A stretch of 42,411 bases of DNA from M55B167 sp046482825 (GTDB taxonomy: Bacteria; Verrucomicrobiota; Kiritimatiellia; RFP12; UBA1067): contig JAWOEI010000035.1 of NCBI GenBank assembly GCA_046482825.1, positions 1 through 42,411 on the forward strand, given 5' to 3'. Below the pieces are notes generated by a model, which saw nothing but the letters and a program-made list of their open reading frames with translations, did no database searches and was not told where the DNA came from. This document shows positions 15,246 to 23,491 of the stretch, piece by piece. How positions within the stretch are numbered: the first letter of the stretch is position 1; the number at the start of each line of letters is the position of its first letter. The position numbers and the translations under genes were made by a program.

Positions 15246-18200
15246 ATGAATAAGAAATTACAGTTAATTGCTGTTTCAATAGCTTCTCTTTTTTCAGTTT
15301 TTCTTCCTTCTATGTGTCTTCATGCCCAAGATGCCGATTCAATGGGAACCTTGCGTGTGCAGGTAATTGATGCGGACTGGGAGGCTCCTCTGGCAGGTGC
15401 ATCGGTTTCTGTGGTGGAGCTGGATAAGCTAAGCAAGACAGAAGATGACGGCAGTGTTTTGTTTAAAGAAATTCCGTTTGGAAAATATAATCTGCTTGTC
15501 AGTTATTCCGGTTTTGAACGCCAATTGATGCGCGGTGTGGTTGTTAATCCCGGGGAAGTGCAACAGGTTGTTATCCGCTTATCGCCGATTTATACCGATA
15601 TGGATGAGCTGGTGGTACGTGATTTTGATGTTTCCATGGGCAGTGATACTGCTTTGATCGAATTGAAAATGGATAGCGTTGCTTCCTTTGACGCTGTTAG
15701 CGCAGACACTATCAGCCGGGCCGGTGCAAGTGATGCCGCATCAGCACTTAAGTTAGTTTCCGGTGCTACAGTACAGGAAGGTAAATATGCTGTTGTGCGT
15801 GGTCTTCCTGACCGCTATGTTAACTCGCAGATCAACGGAGTGCGCCTGCCTACAGCTGACCCGGAAAAGCGTGCTGTGCAGCTTGACCAGTTTCCATCAG
15901 CCATGATTGAAAGCATCCGTGTTTCTAAAATATTTATGCCTGATCAGCAGGGGGATGCGACTGGTGGTGCTATTGATATCAGGCTCAAGCGTATTCCTGA
16001 TAAGACAATTGCCAAGGCTTCTATAGGTATGGCATGGAATGATAATATTACGGGGCATAACCTATTAAGCAGTAAAGATGGCGGAGTTCCGTACTGGGCT
16101 GATGATAATGGGGATCATGCGCTTCCGGTCGGAGTAGATGCCTTTAATTACTTTGAGGACCTGGAACCTGATGGTCGGGAACCCACCAGCCAGCGGCGCT
16201 GGGACAGTATTAGCAGGGATCCGGATGAAAATGCGGCCCTGCAGGCGGCATGGAAGAATTACTGGGGAGCAAAAGCCAATCAGAACAACCTGTTTTCGGA
16301 TGCGATAAGCCCGATATATAAAAAAGCGGATCCTGGAACGAGTTGGTCGGCTGTTATCGGGGATAAATTTGACCTTTCTGACGATGTTCGTTGGGGATTT
16401 CTGGGCACTTTTTCTTATAAATATGATGTATCCGGATATCGAAAAGGCAGGCTGGAGAAACATATCGTCAGAAATGAGGGTACAGAAGAGGACCCATCTC
16501 TAGTAATGGATGATTGGCACTATTTTGGTCGTTCCTCAACCTATGACGTTGAAAAGGGAACGGAATCAGTGCTGTGGGGTGGAGCCCTGGCAACCGGGTT
16601 TGAATCCCCTTGGATAAATATCGGGTTAACCTATTTGCGGTCGCAGGCTGCTGAAAACAGTGTTTCCAGAATCAGGGATGACTCCCAGTATGATTATGAT
16701 ACAGGCATAGGACAGATATGGCAGGATCACAGTATTTACTATTCTGAGCGAATGACGGAGACCACCTTGCTGGAAGTTGAACATCCATGGTTTTTTCTTC
16801 CGGATGATATGGATGTGACCGATGGGCGTGAGTGGTTTGTATTCAATCCACCAGTTACTGATTGGGCCATCAGTCGTAATAAGACCTCTCTTTATGAGCC
16901 GGATAGAAGGCTTTTTTCGCAGGAATATGCCGATTCCTCTCCCGATGCTGATGGTGTGTGGCAGAAGGCAGCGGACTTCGGAGCTCTGGAGCGTCGTTGG
17001 CGTGATATTGAAGAGAACGGCTGGCAGTATAAGGTCAATCAGAAGATTCCCTTTCGAATCTGGGATGAAACAGAAGGGTTTTTCAAAGGCGGTTATTTTG
17101 AGGATCAGGTGAAACGTCGGTATGTTCAGGATACTTACCTTTATGACTCTACCGGTGTCGATGGAGGCTATGCCACCTACACGTGGAATCCATGGGAAGA
17201 CCTGAGCGATAACTTTGAACTTGGTTATCCGGATAAATCCCAGCCATGGGTGCAGGGCTGGATGGCTGAACCGGCAGGTTTTGATATTGATTATTCCGGT
17301 GATCAGAACATTAAAGCATGGTATTGGATGGCGGATGTGCCGGTTTGTAAGTACCTCTCTTTCCAAGGGGGGCTGCGCGTGGAGAAAACCGAGATTTCTG
17401 CCAGAATGAAACCTTCAGATGGAACCTATGGTTCCGGCTTTGCCATTTATACACTCGAAGAACGTGACGACGGTTCCATGAATATCAGTTCATTACAGAT
17501 TGATGATGAAGAACAATTGGAGGAATATACACCGAATCTGGATCGTAATGACAGGCTTCCGGCTCTGGGAACAACGATAACGCCGATAGATAAATTAAAT
17601 CTGAGATTAAACTGGTCCGAAACAGTCGCGCGACCTACTTTTAAGGAGTTGATGCCTGTGGCGTATAAAGAAAGTGCCACATCTGATACCTATTTTGGTA
17701 ACCCGAGTCTGAAAATGTCTGAAATAGAAAACTACGATGTGCGGCTTGAGTATATGCCCTCTGCCGGTCAGCTTATATCTGTCAGTTATTTTTACAAAGA
17801 TCTGAAAGACCCCATTGATGTCAGAGCTTTTAACTACAATGAGGGCGATATGTTTATAACTCCGGTAAACTACCCGGAAGGTGAAATCAGCGGGTGGGAA
17901 TTTGAAGTTCGTCAGGATATGGGGGCCTGGTGGAAATATGCAAAAGGGCTCACTCTTGGTTTTAATTTGACATTAATGGACTCGGAAGTGACACGTCCTG
18001 CTGATGAGTACGAAACGTTAAAGGAATTCGGAGCTGATAAAACACGTCGTATGGCAGGTCAGCCCGACTACATCTTAGGCACTTACGCGATGTACGATAT
18101 AGAGGATTGGGGAACATCTTTCGGGTTGTTTTTCAATCGTCGTGGAGATGCGCTTGCTTCGGGTGACTCATATCATGGGGAGTATGACGTTTATGTCCCC

Positions 18201-18404
18201 TGTATTTACGAAGAAGCTCTCGAACAGCTGGATTTCACATTTTCCCAGAAATTTTTAGACCGCTGGGCAGTTAGTTTCAAAGTCAAAAATCTGTTAGATC
18301 CCCAGGTTAAACGTATGTATCGCACGGAAGATGGCAAGGAAGCCCTGCGCAGCAGTTACCGCAAAGGCCGTGAATACAGCATTTCGCTCTCATGTGAATG
18401 GTGA
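15246..18404 (+). CDS. TonB-dependent outer membrane receptor
   Basis: A 1052-residue receptor: signal peptide with cleavage after LHA27; a carboxypeptidase-regulatory-like beta-sandwich at about 35-115 (GTLRVQVIDADWEAPLAGAS, GKYNLLVSYSGFERQ); a TonB-box-like DELVVRDF; a plug at about 140-260 (SDAASALKLVSGATVQEG, VVRGLPDRYVNSQINGVRL, GDATGGAIDIRLKRI); and a beta-barrel ending in an aromatic residue (SLSCEW). It imports a substrate across the outer membrane using TonB energy. ATG 15246 fits the signal peptide, though no Shine-Dalgarno is visible; ATG 15231 and GTG 15180 are alternatives. It lies between the lipoprotein and the TonB motor genes, so it is probably served by that motor. Substrate unknown; the upstream PHO-box suggests a phosphorus source. 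Confidence 0.92.
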   Translation: MNKKLQLIAVSIASLFSVFLPSMCLHAQDADSMGTLRVQVIDADWEAPLAGASVSVVELDKLSKTEDDGSVLFKEIPFGKYNLLVSYSGFERQLMRGVVVNPGEVQQVVIRLSPIYTDMDELVVRDFDVSMGSDTALIELKMDSVASFDAVSADTISRAGASDAASALKLVSGATVQEGKYAVVRGLPDRYVNSQINGVRLPTADPEKRAVQLDQFPSAMIESIRVSKIFMPDQQGDATGGAIDIRLKRIPDKTIAKASIGMAWNDNITGHNLLSSKDGGVPYWADDNGDHALPVGVDAFNYFEDLEPDGREPTSQRRWDSISRDPDENAALQAAWKNYWGAKANQNNLFSDAISPIYKKADPGTSWSAVIGDKFDLSDDVRWGFLGTFSYKYDVSGYRKGRLEKHIVRNEGTEEDPSLVMDDWHYFGRSSTYDVEKGTESVLWGGALATGFESPWINIGLTYLRSQAAENSVSRIRDDSQYDYDTGIGQIWQDHSIYYSERMTETTLLEVEHPWFFLPDDMDVTDGREWFVFNPPVTDWAISRNKTSLYEPDRRLFSQEYADSSPDADGVWQKAADFGALERRWRDIEENGWQYKVNQKIPFRIWDETEGFFKGGYFEDQVKRRYVQDTYLYDSTGVDGGYATYTWNPWEDLSDNFELGYPDKSQPWVQGWMAEPAGFDIDYSGDQNIKAWYWMADVPVCKYLSFQGGLRVEKTEISARMKPSDGTYGSGFAIYTLEERDDGSMNISSLQIDDEEQLEEYTPNLDRNDRLPALGTTITPIDKLNLRLNWSETVARPTFKELMPVAYKESATSDTYFGNPSLKMSEIENYDVRLEYMPSAGQLISVSYFYKDLKDPIDVRAFNYNEGDMFITPVNYPEGEISGWEFEVRQDMGAWWKYAKGLTLGFNLTLMDSEVTRPADEYETLKEFGADKTRRMAGQPDYILGTYAMYDIEDWGTSFGLFFNRRGDALASGDSYHGEYDVYVPCIYEEALEQLDFTFSQKFLDRWAVSFKVKNLLDPQVKRMYRTEDGKEALRSSYRKGREYSISLSCEW

Positions 18405-18520
18405 TGCGGCTTTGCCGCATGTGGAATGTAGAACGTGGAAAGTGGAATGCGTTTACTTCGGCCAACAAGCAGGGGCCTCGGTTGCAGAAGTTAATTGAAG
18501 TCGATAGATGTCGGCAGAAG
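18404..18520. repeat. Repeat-derived spacer after the receptor gene
   Basis: A perfect hairpin ATGCGGC-TTT-GCCGCAT (18404-18420) begins at the last base of the receptor stop codon. Then come GTGGAATGTAGAACGTGG and AAGTCGATAGATGTCGGCAG, words that recur in the spacers at 20.9, 21.7, 22.2 and 23.4 kb. Confidence 0.75.
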
Positions 18521-18555
18521 TCGCAAATAATTTTTTGAATACGAAAGGTACAAAA

Positions 18556-19329
18556 ATGAAAATGATGAAACTGGTATGTTTGATTTCTCTGGTGGCTGCT
18601 GTCGCAATGGCGCAGGACTTTCAGGTTTTTGATGACCAAAGTGACAAACTTGAGAAGTGGATTGAGACCCGCAAGCTTATCTCTGAAGAGCGCGAAGCAT
18701 GGCGCGTGGGCAAAGAGATGCTCGAATCTCGTATCGACCTGGTGGAAGGAGAAAGCAAGGAGCTCACGCAGCATACGCAGAAGATTAAGAACAGTGTTTA
18801 CAGCGCTGATAAGGAACTGCTTGATCTTAAGAAAGAACGTGAGATGCTCAAGGAGTCAACCGTGGGTCTTACCCTGGTTATCCATGAGCTGGAGGTGCGT
18901 GTGATCAATCTGATGGCGCGTTCACCCAATGCCATTCAGGAACATGTGAAATCTCTGCTGCAGCGCATCCCTAAGGAACGTGAATCAAAACTCAGCCTCT
19001 CTGAACGCTTTCAGAATGTGATCGGTGTGCTCAATGAGGTTAACAAGTTTGCCCGTGATATCACGGTGATCAGTGAAGTCAAGCAACTTGAAGACGGCAA
19101 GACGGCCGAGGTTACCGCAATGTATCTGGGGCTCGGTGCCGGGTACTATTATAACGACAAAGGTAATATCGCCGGTTACGGATATCCCGGAGAGAAGAGC
19201 TGGCTCTGGGAAGAGGATAAAACCCTGGTTCAGCCGGTTTCCGATGCTGTTTCCATTTTCCGTAACGAAAAACCCGCCGCGTATGTTTCCCTGCCGGTTG
19301 AAGTGCATGAGCAAACGCCTGAGCAGTGA
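18556..19329 (+). CDS. DUF3450-type periplasmic coiled-coil protein
   Basis: A 257-residue protein with signal peptide MKMMKLVCLISLVAAVAMA|QD and a long coiled coil (about residues 20-120), then a compact C-terminal part with MYLGLGAGYYYNDKGNIAGYG and KSWLWEEDK. This is the DUF3450 pattern, which in marine gammaproteobacteria stands at the head of TtpC-ExbB-ExbD-TonB-TPR operons, as here. It is thought to assist the TonB2-type motor in the periplasm. ATG 18556 follows AAAGG with 7 bases of spacing; the in-frame ATG at 18508 lies in a dispersed repeat and would destroy the signal peptide. The next gene carries a related C-terminal segment. Confidence 0.85.
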   Translation: MKMMKLVCLISLVAAVAMAQDFQVFDDQSDKLEKWIETRKLISEEREAWRVGKEMLESRIDLVEGESKELTQHTQKIKNSVYSADKELLDLKKEREMLKESTVGLTLVIHELEVRVINLMARSPNAIQEHVKSLLQRIPKERESKLSLSERFQNVIGVLNEVNKFARDITVISEVKQLEDGKTAEVTAMYLGLGAGYYYNDKGNIAGYGYPGEKSWLWEEDKTLVQPVSDAVSIFRNEKPAAYVSLPVEVHEQTPEQ

Positions 19330-19433
19330 TAGCCGTGCCACGAGAGCTGTGCCGCGAGCGACACTCCTGAGCTGGTTAGGTCAGCAGAGGTGCTTGCGCC
19401 TCGAATCTGAAAAGGATGAAAAGGATGAAAAAT

Positions 19434-20885
19434 ATGAAAAAACTTAAACTCTTACTTGTACTTGCATGGACCGCCGCTGCGGCCTTTGCCCAGGGTACCG
19501 GCGCTATAAGCAATGAGGTATTTGCGTCGATGAACTCAAAACTGGATGCAAAGCTGACTGCAAGCCTGAAAGAACTCTCCGACCTGCGTGAGAACATCGC
19601 CAGGGAAAAGATCCCCCTGAGTGAAAAGTTGAACAAGGCGGAGTCCACCCTGAGTGATGCCCGCATTGAGTATGATAAGGTGCGGCGCGATCTGGATAAC
19701 CGTACCCTGACCGTCAGCACCATAAAAAAAGAGATCAAACAGCGTGAGCAGGAGAAGGATTACCTGACAACCCTTCTCAGTGAGTATGTTCGCAATTTTG
19801 AAACACGCCTGCATATCTGCGAACTGGAGCGCTACAGGCAGATGACAGAGAATGCCCGTTTGGCACCTGAGTCTGCCGATCTGAATCCTGACGGTGTGTT
19901 CGCTTTCCAGTTCAACCTGCTCGAGGAGAGTCTGACCCGTCTGGAAGAGCTGGCCGGCGGCACATATTTTGAAGGCCGTGCGGCCGGAGAAGACGGACTC
20001 GTAAAACCCGGCAATTATGTTTATCTCGGTCCTGTTGCTCTCTTTGCTTCTGAGGACGGAAATCTCGCCGGTATTGCCGATCAGCGTCTCGGTTCACTGG
20101 AGCCTGCTGTTGAACTCTTTGACAATCCGGAGATGGCTGTTATGGCCGCTGATGTGGTTAACAACAAGGGAGGCACAATGCCTTTCGACTCATCACTCGG
20201 TAATGCCCGTAAGATTGAAGAAACACAGGAAACCCTCGAAGAGCATATTGCCAAAGGTGGAGCGGTTATGTATCCACTGCTGGGGTCAGCGGGTCTTGCC
20301 GCTCTGATCGGCCTGATCAAATGGATCTGCCTCTCTTTTGTCATTATGCCCCGCCGCAGCAAGCTGCGTGCTTTCAGTCAGGCTGTGCAGACAAAAGATT
20401 ATGATAAAGCCAAAGAACTGGCCAGAAAACTGCCCGGCCCGGCAGGACGTATGCTGCGCGCTGGTGCCGTCCGCCTGGGACAGTCCAAGGAGGTGATTGA
20501 AGAGGCCATGTTTGAAATTGTGATGGATGCCCGCTTTAAGATGAGCCGCATGTTGCCGTTTATTGCTGTAACAGCCTCGTGTGCTCCGCTTCTCGGTCTG
20601 CTGGGTACGGTAACCGGTATCATCAATACATTTAAGCTGATCACGGTATTCGGTTCCGGCGATGTCAAGATGCTCTCCTCCGGCATCTCCGAAGCTCTGA
20701 TTACCACCGAATTCGGTCTGATTGTGGCGATTCCTTCCATCCTGATGTATGCCTTTCTCTCGCGTAAGGTCAAGAGCACCGTTGATAAACTGGAGAAGAT
20801 TGCCATCCAGATGCTCAATGATGTGATGAGCGTAGGGGCGAATAATCATTCGCCCGAACCCGAACCGGAAGAAAATGCCGCATAG
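19434..20885 (+). CDS. TtpC-like MotA/TolQ/ExbB proton channel protein with periplasmic coiled coil
   Basis: A 483-residue protein: signal sequence (MKKLKLLLVLAWTAAAAFAQ), periplasmic coiled coil at about 25-130, a DUF3450-like segment (YVYLGPVALFASEDGNLAGI), then three membrane segments of the MotA/TolQ/ExbB family (MYPLLGSAGLAALIGLIKW; CAPLLGLLGTVTGIINTF; EALITTEFGLIVAIPSILM). It resembles TtpC, the extra component of the Vibrio TonB2 complex. It probably helps couple the proton motive force to TonB. Three in-frame ATGs (19416, 19425, 19434) occur; 19434 has AAAAGG 9 bases upstream. The last residues (VGANNHSPEPEPEENAA) are encoded partly by a palindromic repeat, and the stop is part of a recurrent TAGGGGC. 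Confidence 0.88.
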   Translation: MKKLKLLLVLAWTAAAAFAQGTGAISNEVFASMNSKLDAKLTASLKELSDLRENIAREKIPLSEKLNKAESTLSDARIEYDKVRRDLDNRTLTVSTIKKEIKQREQEKDYLTTLLSEYVRNFETRLHICELERYRQMTENARLAPESADLNPDGVFAFQFNLLEESLTRLEELAGGTYFEGRAAGEDGLVKPGNYVYLGPVALFASEDGNLAGIADQRLGSLEPAVELFDNPEMAVMAADVVNNKGGTMPFDSSLGNARKIEETQETLEEHIAKGGAVMYPLLGSAGLAALIGLIKWICLSFVIMPRRSKLRAFSQAVQTKDYDKAKELARKLPGPAGRMLRAGAVRLGQSKEVIEEAMFEIVMDARFKMSRMLPFIAVTASCAPLLGLLGTVTGIINTFKLITVFGSGDVKMLSSGISEALITTEFGLIVAIPSILMYAFLSRKVKSTVDKLEKIAIQMLNDVMSVGANNHSPEPEPEENAA

Positions 20886-20930
20886 GGGCGGTTATTTGTG
20901 GAAAGTGGAATGTGAAAAGTTGAATTCAGC
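20833..20930. repeat. TAGGGGC/palindrome repeat across the ttpC-like 3' end
   Basis: TAGGGGC at 20833 leads into the hairpin GGGCGAAT-AATC-ATTCGCCC (20836-20855), still inside the coding region. A second TAGGGGC at 20883 provides the stop codon, followed by GTGGAAAGTGGAATGTG. The palindrome recurs at 22207-22226. Confidence 0.8.
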
Positions 20931-20999
20931 GCAATTCGGCAAGAGGACGACAGAAATAAAAATTACAGCGACTAACCTTTAACCCTTGAACTTTTTATT

Positions 21000-21698
21000 A
21001 TGAACATTGACACAATACTGGAAATCTTTCAGGAAGCCAGAAAGATCTGGGTTTCCGGCGGCTGGGCCATGATTGCCCTGGCTGTGAACGGGCTGATCCT
21101 GTTCGGACTGGGTTCAATGATATTTCTGCGGCAGCTCGGACGTGGCACCGTTGGTAATGCGCAACGTGCCTGGGAACGCTGGCGCAAAAAGCCGCAGAGA
21201 CGTGCGGTCTCGGCCCGTATCATCAACCGGGCTCTTGCTTTGAAGAGTGTCAAGGGCGTTCAGGGTTATTTTGATCAGTACCGCAATGAGGAGTTAAGTC
21301 CCTTTGAACGCGACCTTGAAGTGATGAAGGTTGCGGTTGGAACCGCACCGCTGCTGGGACTTCTCGGAACAGTGACCGGTATGCTGGCCACTTTCTTCGG
21401 ACTGGCTAACGGCGGTGGAGGCGATAAAACGATGAATATGATCGCAGGTGGTATTTCCGAAGCACTGATCACCACTGAAACCGGACTTGTGCTGGCCCTC
21501 GCAGGGATGATCTTCCAGTTCATTCTTTCACGCCAGCATGAGCACTTTGAAACATTCATCGCCCACATAGAGAATCTCTGCCTGCAGGAGGTTGGGGCGA
21601 ATGCTTCAAAGAAGAAGGATGAGAATTCAGCAAAACTGCAGGGCGCGGGCCGTGACCGCGCCTCCGAGGTCAAAGACCTCGGCTACAGCAGTCGATAG
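21000..21698 (+). CDS. exbB: ExbB-type proton channel subunit
   Basis: A 232-residue inner-membrane protein with three membrane segments: WAMIALAVNGLILFGLGSMIFL (about 21-42), APLLGLLGTVTGMLATFFGLA (about 117-137) and EALITTETGLVLALAGMIF (about 153-171). The MotA/TolQ/ExbB signature is clear. It forms the proton channel with ExbD and drives TonB. No Shine-Dalgarno precedes ATG 21000 (only CTTTTTATT), so translation may depend on coupling or a leaderless-like mode. The last ~20 residues (LQGAGRDRASEVKDLGYSSR) are encoded by a dispersed palindromic repeat and are probably not ancestral. This is the second MotA/ExbB-like gene of the cluster, as expected for TonB2-type systems. Confidence 0.93.
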   Translation: MNIDTILEIFQEARKIWVSGGWAMIALAVNGLILFGLGSMIFLRQLGRGTVGNAQRAWERWRKKPQRRAVSARIINRALALKSVKGVQGYFDQYRNEELSPFERDLEVMKVAVGTAPLLGLLGTVTGMLATFFGLANGGGGDKTMNMIAGGISEALITTETGLVLALAGMIFQFILSRQHEHFETFIAHIENLCLQEVGANASKKKDENSAKLQGAGRDRASEVKDLGYSSR

Positions 21699-21735
21699 AA
21701 GTCGGCAGGTGTTGATGGGAGTCGATATATTCTAC
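21642..21735. repeat. Palindromic repeat overlapping the exbB 3' end
   Basis: Two hairpins: GGCGCGG (21642-21648) with CCGCGCC (21656-21662), and CCGAGGTC-AAA-GACCTCGG (21664-21682, perfect). Then AGTCGATAGAAGTCGGCAG and variants. The exbB stop (TAG 21696-21698) lies within it. Related copies are at 22676 and 23403. Confidence 0.85.
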
Positions 21736-21745
21736 GAGGATAGTT

Positions 21746-22159
21746 ATGAGCAGATTCAGAAGTTTTAATGACAGTGGAACGCAGGATGCGGCTATTGATG
21801 TTTCACCGTTGATGGATTGCGTTTTTATTCTGTTGATCTTTTTTATTGTAACTACGACCTTTGTGGAGGAAACCGGGGTCGAGGTGGATAAGCCGCTGGC
21901 AGCTTCAGCTGAACGATTAGCAAAGAACTCGGTTCTTATTGCAGTGACTTCCGGTGGGTCTGTGGTTTACGGCGGGCGCGAAGTCGGTGTCGGCGGCGTA
22001 CGTGCCCTGGTAACGCGTCTGCTAGCCAAAGAAAGGCTGCCGGTGATCATCCAGATCGATCGCAATACCCCCTCCGGATTACTGGTTCGTGTTCTCGGTG
22101 AGGTTAAACTGGCCGGGGCGGAAAAGGTTTCCATCGCCACACAAAGAGAACAGCCGTAG
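21746..22159 (+). CDS. exbD: ExbD-type subunit, first copy
   Basis: A 137-residue inner-membrane protein with one N-terminal membrane segment (about 24-42, CVFILLIFFIVTTTF) just after DVSPLMD, which contains the conserved Asp that carries protons with ExbB. The periplasmic C-terminal domain includes LPVIIQIDRNTPSGLLVRVL. AGGA lies 6 bases before ATG 21746. It is a close paralogue of the next gene: both start MSRFRSF and share the whole membrane segment, so they arose by tandem duplication. Two ExbD proteins may form a heterodimer in the motor. The stop codon is the TAG of a TAGGGGC word. Confidence 0.93.
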   Translation: MSRFRSFNDSGTQDAAIDVSPLMDCVFILLIFFIVTTTFVEETGVEVDKPLAASAERLAKNSVLIAVTSGGSVVYGGREVGVGGVRALVTRLLAKERLPVIIQIDRNTPSGLLVRVLGEVKLAGAEKVSIATQREQP

Positions 22160-22226
22160 GGGCCTTTATTTTGTGGAATGTGGAACGTAGGATGTTGGAT
22201 GCGTAGGGGCTAATAATCATTCGCCC
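22157..22226. repeat. TAGGGGC repeat between the exbD genes
   Basis: Starts with the exbD stop codon (TAGGGGC 22157), then GTGGAATGTGGAACGTAGG, then a second TAGGGGC (22204) and the hairpin GGGCTAAT-AATC-ATTCGCCC (22207-22226, one mismatch). Confidence 0.8.
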
Positions 22227-22241
22227 TCCGAAAGGATAACC

Positions 22242-22643
22242 ATGAGCAGATTCAGAAGTTTTAAAGATAATGACGGCGATAGTGCATCTATTGATGTTTC
22301 GCCGTTGATGGACTGTGTATTCATTCTGCTGATCTTTTTTATTGTGACAACAACCTTTGTTGATGAATCCGGCGTCGAAGTTGACAAGCCTCAGGCCGCC
22401 GCTTCCATGAACAAGGATAGTTCATCAATTATGCTGATCCTTTCAGAAAAAGGGAAGGTGTTTTATAGCAACCGTGAGATCGGTCTCGGTGGTGTACGTA
22501 ACCTGGTTTCCAACCAGCTTGCCAAAGAGATGCAGCCGGTGATTATCCAGGCCGCTGAAAGTGTGCCGGCGGGAATCCTGGTCCGCGTGGTTGATAAAGC
22601 CCGGCTGGCTGGTGCAGAGAAGGTTTCAGTGGGGGCAAAGTAG
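22242..22643 (+). CDS. exbD: ExbD-type subunit, second copy
   Basis: A 133-residue paralogue of the preceding ExbD. The N-terminal 45 residues are nearly the same (MSRFRSFKD..., DVSPLMDCVFILLIFFIVTT), keeping the proton-carrying Asp. The periplasmic part has diverged more (VIIQAAESVPAGILVRVVDKARLAGAEKVSVG). AAAGGA lies 6 bases before ATG 22242. It completes the ExbB-ExbD-ExbD set that drives TonB. Its stop is again the TAG of TAGGGGC. Confidence 0.93.
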   Translation: MSRFRSFKDNDGDSASIDVSPLMDCVFILLIFFIVTTTFVDESGVEVDKPQAAASMNKDSSSIMLILSEKGKVFYSNREIGLGGVRNLVSNQLAKEMQPVIIQAAESVPAGILVRVVDKARLAGAEKVSVGAK

Positions 22644-22704
22644 GGGCGAGATTATTCGACCGGAACGAACTGTAGGGCGAGGGCCGTGACTTCGCCGCTT
22701 TAAA
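22641..22704. repeat. Repeat between exbD and tonB
   Basis: TAGGGGC (stop of exbD) is followed by a degenerate arm and then a hairpin with GGCGAGG (22676-22682) and CTTCGCC (22690-22696) around a loop GCCGTGA, ending CGCTTTAAA. Compared with 21642-21662, one stem pair changes A-T to C-G and a second G-T to G-C, so pairing is conserved. The CGCTTTAAA tail recurs at 27908. Confidence 0.8.
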
Positions 22705-22720
22705 CGAAAGAAATTTGTAG

Positions 22721-23377
22721 ATGTCAGGTATTATAAAAGCATTTATAGCTCTGTTGCGAATGATTATCGTATCAGCTTCAGCTGTTGCCATCACACTGAT
22801 GCTCTTTATGCTGCTGCCTGTTCTTCAGCATATCTCCAAGCCACCGAGAGTGGATACAGATTTACGGACGGTTGATGTGGTCAATATTCCTCCGCCACCA
22901 CCACTTGAGATGGAGGAACCGGAAGAAGAGGAGGAGCCCGAAGAGGAACCACCCGAGCTTGAGGAGCAGTCTGCGCCGTTGGATCTGTCACAGCTTGAAT
23001 TGGCATTGAATCCCGGTTTCGGTGATGGCGGCGGTGACTTTGCCGTAAAGCTGGGCGGAGAAGATAAAGTGCGCGAAGAGGCGGAAGCAATCTTCAATCT
23101 TGACGATCTCGATCAGGCTCCCCGCGTGACTCGGCAGAGTGCACCGGAGTATCCTGCGTCACTCAAGAGAAAGAAACTCTCCGGCACAGTGTACGTAATT
23201 TTTATTGTCAGCAAGCAGGGACGTGTTGAACAGGCCAAGGTTCAGAAATCGACAAATCCCGCCTTTGATGCACCGGCCCTCAAGGCTGTCAAAAGATGGC
23301 GTTTTGAACCCGGCCGCAAAAACGGAAAACCTGTACAGTTCCGGATGCGAGTGCCGATTACATTTGCAGCCACATGA
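22721..23377 (+). CDS. tonB: TonB energy transducer
   Basis: A 218-residue protein: N-terminal membrane anchor (about 12-36), a periplasmic linker with PPPPPLEMEEPEEEEEPEEEPPELEE, and a C-terminal TonB domain at about 135-218 (APEYPASLKRKKLSGTVYVIFIV, APALKAVKRWRFEPGRKNGKPV). It passes energy from ExbB/ExbD to the outer membrane receptor. The linker is Pro/Glu-rich and strongly acidic, while many TonB linkers are Pro/Lys-rich or mixed, and it is short, as in TonB2-type proteins. ATG 22721 follows GAAAGAAA. The gene order makes it the dedicated partner of the receptor at 15.2-18.4 kb. Confidence 0.93.
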   Translation: MSGIIKAFIALLRMIIVSASAVAITLMLFMLLPVLQHISKPPRVDTDLRTVDVVNIPPPPPLEMEEPEEEEEPEEEPPELEEQSAPLDLSQLELALNPGFGDGGGDFAVKLGGEDKVREEAEAIFNLDDLDQAPRVTRQSAPEYPASLKRKKLSGTVYVIFIVSKQGRVEQAKVQKSTNPAFDAPALKAVKRWRFEPGRKNGKPVQFRMRVPITFAAT

Positions 23378-23470
23378 TTGTGGAACGCTGGATGTGGCAT
23401 GTCCGAGGTCTTGGATCTCGGCTGCAGTAGCCAGCAGGTGTCGAATGATTTCGATAGAAGTCGCTAAGAA
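23378..23470. repeat. Repeat between tonB and the TPR gene
   Basis: GTGGAACGCTGGATGTGG, then hairpin CCGAGGTC-TTG-GATCTCGG (23403-23421, one G-T pair), then GCAGTAGCCAGCAGGTGTCG and TCGATAGAAGTCGC. It parallels the element at 21664-21735. Confidence 0.8.
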
Positions 23471-23491
23471 TTTTAAGAAGAGGAAAAACAA

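Noticed and set aside
18508..18555. Longer start of the DUF3450 gene at ATG 18508
   Set aside because: It lies in repeat-derived sequence and would hide the signal peptide; ATG 18556 has a ribosome binding site.
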